Source of the DNA: Pseudomonadota bacterium
GTDB lineage: Bacteria > Pseudomonadota > Gammaproteobacteria > Steroidobacterales > Steroidobacteraceae
Assembly (NCBI GenBank): GCA_025355105.1
Contig: JANYAE010000016.1
Span: 1 to 64,000 of the forward strand
Direction of reading: 5' to 3'
Length of the DNA stretch: 64,000 nucleotides
Shown here: positions 60,611 through 64,000 of the stretch, piece after piece
Layout: each line of letters begins with the position of its first letter
How positions within the stretch are numbered: position 1 is the stretch's first letter
Notes under the pieces: model-generated
Database searches by the model: none
What the model saw: the letters and a program-made list of their open reading frames with translations, nothing else
Told to the model about the DNA's origin: nothing
Translations under genes and position numbers: made by a program

Positions 60611-60731
60611 GATTTTCCCCCGGGAAATGCTTGTTGCAAACGAACCCTGACCCGCCGAATCGGGCACGGTGTGATCTCAAAATAGCGCTGTCGCGGTTCG
60701 AACGCAATTTGCCGTTCTTCGGCCCAAAAGT

Positions 60732-60751
60732 GCGTTGTTTTCACGCAACGC
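60732..60751. promoter_or_regulatory. Inverted repeat in the receptor/oxidase divergent region
   Basis: GCGTTG (60732-60737) and CAACGC (60746-60751) form a perfect inverted repeat around an 8-nt spacer, about 120 nt from the receptor start and 155 nt from the oxidase start. It could be an operator for coordinate control; no regulator gene is in view. Confidence 0.35.
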
Positions 60752-60904
60752 CATAGGGTCCTGGCAATCTGCGATCTCAGATCATTGACGCCCTGAGGGC
60801 CGCCGGGTAGCTTGTCGGCACCATGACGGGGCCCGCCGCAGCGCCGGCCCCACTACATCCGCTGCACGGCCGTCACGCCGCGCAGGGTCAAGCGAGGGGG
60901 ACCG

Positions 60905-62842
60905 ATGCCGCGCGATCAGGATCGCCTGTCGACCGACCGTGGGCTCGGCATGCAGCGCGAGATCACGCGCCGCGACTTCGTCCAGGGCGTGGCCGTCGGC
61001 GGCGCGGGTGCCCTGGCCGCCGCCCTCTGGCCGCTGCCCGGCGCGCAGGCGGATGCCCTGCCGGCCGCGGCCCAGGACCTGGCCGGCTACTATCCACCGC
61101 GGCTCACCGGTCTGCGCGGCAGCCACCCCGGCTCGTTCGAGGCCGCCCACGCACTGCGCGACGCGCAGGCGCCGCCGCCGGCGCAGGCGCTTGACGAGGA
61201 CTACGACCTCGTCGTGGTGGGCGCCGGTCTCAGCGGCCTGGCCGCGGCGCATTTCTACCGCGAGCGCGCGCCGGGCGCGCGCGTGCTGCTGCTCGACAAC
61301 CACGACGACTTCGGCGGCCACGCCAAGCGCAACGAATTCGAACTGGACGGCCAGCTGCGGCTGTTGAACGGCGGCACCTTGCTGATCGACAGCCCCCGGC
61401 CGTACTCCGCCGTTCCGGACCGCCTGCTGCGGACGCTCGGCATCGACGTGCCGGCGCTCGTCGCGAGCACGCAGCACCCGGATTTCTACGCGGGCCTTGG
61501 CCTCGGCGTCGGCGTGTTCCTCGACCGCGACACCTTCGGGGCGGATCACCTGGCCGCCGGCTACGGCACGCGGCCGTGGCGCGAGTTCGTCGCCGACGCG
61601 CCGCTGTCCGCGGCCGCAAAGCACGATGTCGAGCGGGTTGAGGCTGGCACCATCGACTTCTGGCGCGGGCAGCCGTCAACCGAGAAGAAGCGGCGGCTTA
61701 TGAAGATGAGCTACCGCGCCTACCTGCGCGACGTGGTGCGCGTTGACGCCGCGGTGCTGGCCTTCTACCAGTCGCGCACCCAGGGCGAGTGGGGCGTCGG
61801 CGCTGACGCGGTCTCGGCGCTCGACGCCTGGGGCATCGGCCTGCCGGGCTTCCGCGGACTCAGGCTCGAGGCCGGCTCCATTCCCGGCATGGGATTCACG
61901 CCTGCCGGCTACGCCGACACCGGCGGCTCGCCGCGCCTGCACTTCCCGGACGGCAATGCGACCATCGCCCGTGCGCTGGTGCGGCACCTGATTCCGGCGG
62001 CGGTGCCGGGCACGACGATCGAGGATCTGGTCACGGCGCGGGTGGACTACGCACGTCTCGATGAGGCCGTTGCACCGGTGCGGCTGCGCCTCAGCAGCAC
62101 GGTCGTCGGCGTTCGCCACGACGGTCCTGCGGCGAGCGCCGCGCGCACCATCGTGAGCTACGCTCGCGACGGCCGCACCTGCTCCGTCCGCGCGCGTCAC
62201 TGCGTGCTCGCCTGCTACAACATGATGATCCCGTACCTGGTGCCGGAGCTGCCGGCTTCGCAGCAGGCGGCGCTGCACCAGCTCGTCAAGACGCCGCTGG
62301 TGTACACGAGCGTCGCGGTACGCAACTGGCGAGCCTGGGCCAAGCTCGGCGTCCGGCAGATCTACGCGCCGGGCTGCTACCACACCCAGGCGCACCTCAA
62401 CTTTACCGTCGACATCGGCGCCTACCGCAGCCCGCGCTCGCCGGACGAGCCGACGCTGATCTGGATGACGAAGACGCCGTGCAAACCCGGACTGCCGGAG
62501 CACGAGCAGAACAAGGTCGGCCGTGCCGAGCTGCTGGCGACGCCGTTCGAGGTGTTCGAGCGAGAGATCCGCGGGCAGCTGGGGCGCATGCTCGGCCCTG
62601 GCGGCTTCGACCCGGCGGCCGACATCACGGCGATCACCGTCAATCGCTGGCCGCACGGCTACGCTCCCGAGAATAACTCGCTGTTCGACCCGGACCTCCC
62701 GGAATCCGAGCGCCCGCACGTGCGCGGCCGGGCGCGCTTCCACCGCATCGCCATCGCCAATTCCGATGCCGGCGGCGGCGCCTACACCGACGTCGCCATC
62801 GAGCAGGCACACCGCGCCGTCACCGAACTCGTCGGCGCCTGA
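60905..62842 (+). CDS. Tat-exported FAD-dependent amine oxidase, spermidine dehydrogenase-like
   Basis: Product of 645 aa. A twin-arginine signal (R22-R23 in ITRRDFVQGVAVGGAGALAA) precedes the dinucleotide-binding motif DLVVVGAGLSGLAAAHFYRE and GGHAKRNEF. The overall layout, including NRWPHGYAPENNSLFDPDLP near the C-terminus, matches spermidine dehydrogenase (SpdH) of Pseudomonas, which oxidises spermidine in the periplasm. ATG at 60905 has GAGGGGG upstream; ATG 60950 is possible but leaves a shorter pre-RR region. The aminotransferase next door supports polyamine use. Confidence 0.85.
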   Translation: MPRDQDRLSTDRGLGMQREITRRDFVQGVAVGGAGALAAALWPLPGAQADALPAAAQDLAGYYPPRLTGLRGSHPGSFEAAHALRDAQAPPPAQALDEDYDLVVVGAGLSGLAAAHFYRERAPGARVLLLDNHDDFGGHAKRNEFELDGQLRLLNGGTLLIDSPRPYSAVPDRLLRTLGIDVPALVASTQHPDFYAGLGLGVGVFLDRDTFGADHLAAGYGTRPWREFVADAPLSAAAKHDVERVEAGTIDFWRGQPSTEKKRRLMKMSYRAYLRDVVRVDAAVLAFYQSRTQGEWGVGADAVSALDAWGIGLPGFRGLRLEAGSIPGMGFTPAGYADTGGSPRLHFPDGNATIARALVRHLIPAAVPGTTIEDLVTARVDYARLDEAVAPVRLRLSSTVVGVRHDGPAASAARTIVSYARDGRTCSVRARHCVLACYNMMIPYLVPELPASQQAALHQLVKTPLVYTSVAVRNWRAWAKLGVRQIYAPGCYHTQAHLNFTVDIGAYRSPRSPDEPTLIWMTKTPCKPGLPEHEQNKVGRAELLATPFEVFEREIRGQLGRMLGPGGFDPAADITAITVNRWPHGYAPENNSLFDPDLPESERPHVRGRARFHRIAIANSDAGGGAYTDVAIEQAHRAVTELVGA

Positions 62843-62871
62843 GCGGCGTCGCCACCTCCCGAGGAACTCCC

Positions 62872-64000
62872 ATGACACAAGCCAAGATGCCGGCCGCTCG
62901 AATGGCGGAACTGAAGCGCCTCGACGTCGCCCATCACCTGCCGGGACAGACCGACTACCGCTTGCAGGCCGAACTCGGCGGCAGCCGGATCATCACGCAC
63001 GCCGAGGGCTGCATGGTGCACGACGCCGAGGGCAACGCGGTGCTCGACGGCATGGCGGGCCTGTGGTGCGTCAATGCCGGCTACGGCCGCGAGGAGCTGG
63101 CGCGCGCGGCCTATGAGCAGATGCAGCAGCTGCCGTACTACAACACCTTCTTCAAGACGGCGAGCGAGCCGACGGTGCGGCTCGCCGCGGCGGTCGCCGA
63201 GCGGCTGGGCGGCAAGCTGTCGCACATCTTCTTCAACACCTCGGGCTCTGAGGCGAACGACACCGTGCTGCGGCTGGTGCGCCACTACTGGGCCGTCCGC
63301 GGCCAGCCGCAGCGGCGCATCATCATCAGCCGCTGGAACGCCTATCACGGCTCGACCGTCGCGGGCGCGAGCCTCGGCGGCATGAAGGCGATGCACGAGC
63401 AGGGCGACCTGCCGATCCCCGGGATCGAGCACGTGATGCAGCCGTACGCCTTCGGGCTGGCGTTCGGCGAGGACCCGGCGGTCTTCGGTGCGCGTGCCGC
63501 GGCCGCGATCGAGGAGCGCATCCTCAAGGTCGGCCCGGCCAACGTCGCGGCCTTCATCGGCGAGCCGGTGCAGGGCGCCGGCGGCGTCATTATCCCGCCG
63601 CCCGGTTACTGGAAGGCGGTCGAGGCGATCTGCCGCAAGTACGGCATCTTGCTGGTGAGCGACGAAGTGATCTGCGGCTTCGGCCGTCTCGGCCAGTGGT
63701 TCGGCTTCCAGCACTTCGGCGTGCGGCCGGACATCGTGTCGATGGCCAAGGGCCTGTCGTCAGGCTACCTGCCGATCTCCGCCACCGCCGTCTCGACCGA
63801 CATCGTCGCGACGCTGCGCGAGGCCGGCGGCGAATTTGTCCACGGCTTCACATACTCAGGCCACCCGACCTGCGCCGCCGTCGCGCTTAAGAACATCGAG
63901 ATCCTGACGCGCGAGCGACTGGTCGAGCGGACCGCCGAGGACAGCGGGCCGTACCTCGCCAGGGCGCTGGACCGGCTGCGGGGCCACGCACTGGTCGGCG
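62872..64000 (+). CDS. Class III aminotransferase, SpuC-like (truncated by window end)
   Basis: The first 376 codons are present. The PLP Lys is K293 in SMAKGLSSGYLP; FFNTSGSEANDT and FIGEPVQGAGGVI are standard for omega-aminotransferases. The start MTQAKMPAARMAELKRLDVAHHLPGQTDY resembles putrescine- or taurine-pyruvate aminotransferases. It probably moves the amino group of putrescine or a related amine to pyruvate. ATG at 62872 has GAGGAA upstream, 30 nt after the oxidase stop, so one operon is likely. Confidence 0.88.
   Translation, partial: MTQAKMPAARMAELKRLDVAHHLPGQTDYRLQAELGGSRIITHAEGCMVHDAEGNAVLDGMAGLWCVNAGYGREELARAAYEQMQQLPYYNTFFKTASEPTVRLAAAVAERLGGKLSHIFFNTSGSEANDTVLRLVRHYWAVRGQPQRRIIISRWNAYHGSTVAGASLGGMKAMHEQGDLPIPGIEHVMQPYAFGLAFGEDPAVFGARAAAAIEERILKVGPANVAAFIGEPVQGAGGVIIPPPGYWKAVEAICRKYGILLVSDEVICGFGRLGQWFGFQHFGVRPDIVSMAKGLSSGYLPISATAVSTDIVATLREAGGEFVHGFTYSGHPTCAAVALKNIEILTRERLVERTAEDSGPYLARALDRLRGHALVG

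Overview
The window looks like chromosome from a high-GC Gram-negative bacterium, probably a gammaproteobacterium near Xanthomonadales, Nevskiales or Steroidobacterales. Pointers are three large TonB-dependent receptors, an Anbu-protease operon, a full kdp operon with an outer-membrane porin inside it, a c-type cytochrome P460 and a TfpX/TfpZ-like pilin accessory protein. The genus cannot be fixed from sequence reading alone.

Layout. Positions 28-5378 (minus) hold the Anbu operon: circularly permuted ATP-grasp, alpha-E protein, transglutaminase-like protease, Anbu, then an exported M20 amidohydrolase. An esterase (5512-6192) and tRNA-Arg(ACG) (6567-6643) follow. From 6599 to 25429 lies an accessory region delimited by four direct copies of the last 45 nt of that tRNA. 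It splits into three units of about 12.7, 2.2 and 3.9 kb, plus a truncated fourth. Unit 1 holds secreted or lipid-anchored beta-helix, HAF-repeat and Ig/Kelch proteins divergent from a FecI-FecR-TonB receptor system. Unit 2 holds an alpha/beta hydrolase and VapBC. Unit 3 holds an NTF2-like protein, a cytochrome c divergent from a TetR regulator, and a RelE/Phd pair. No integrase gene is present.

From 26073 the content looks like ordinary chromosome: PEP-mutase-like protein, lytic transglycosylase, DUF885 protein, cytochrome P460 with a GlxA-type regulator, aldo/keto reductase, KAS III, PBP7-like endopeptidase, ferredoxin-like protein, TfpX/Z-like protein, M13 and M20 peptidases, DsbA-like protein, amidohydrolase and a TonB receptor. 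Positions 45754-56431 (minus) form one kdp operon in the order small ORF, kdpF, kdpA, kdpB, kdpC, porin, hypothetical, kdpD, kdpE, with nearly every junction overlapping. The window ends with an SDR, a PGDYG protein, a TonB receptor, and a Tat-exported FAD oxidase with a class III aminotransferase that together suggest polyamine catabolism.

The most unusual structure is the tRNA-Arg array. Each distal 45-nt core is preceded by a homologous 127-bp arm with identical internal spacing, so the units look like integrase-less cassettes stacked at one tRNA and probably moved by a recombinase acting in trans.
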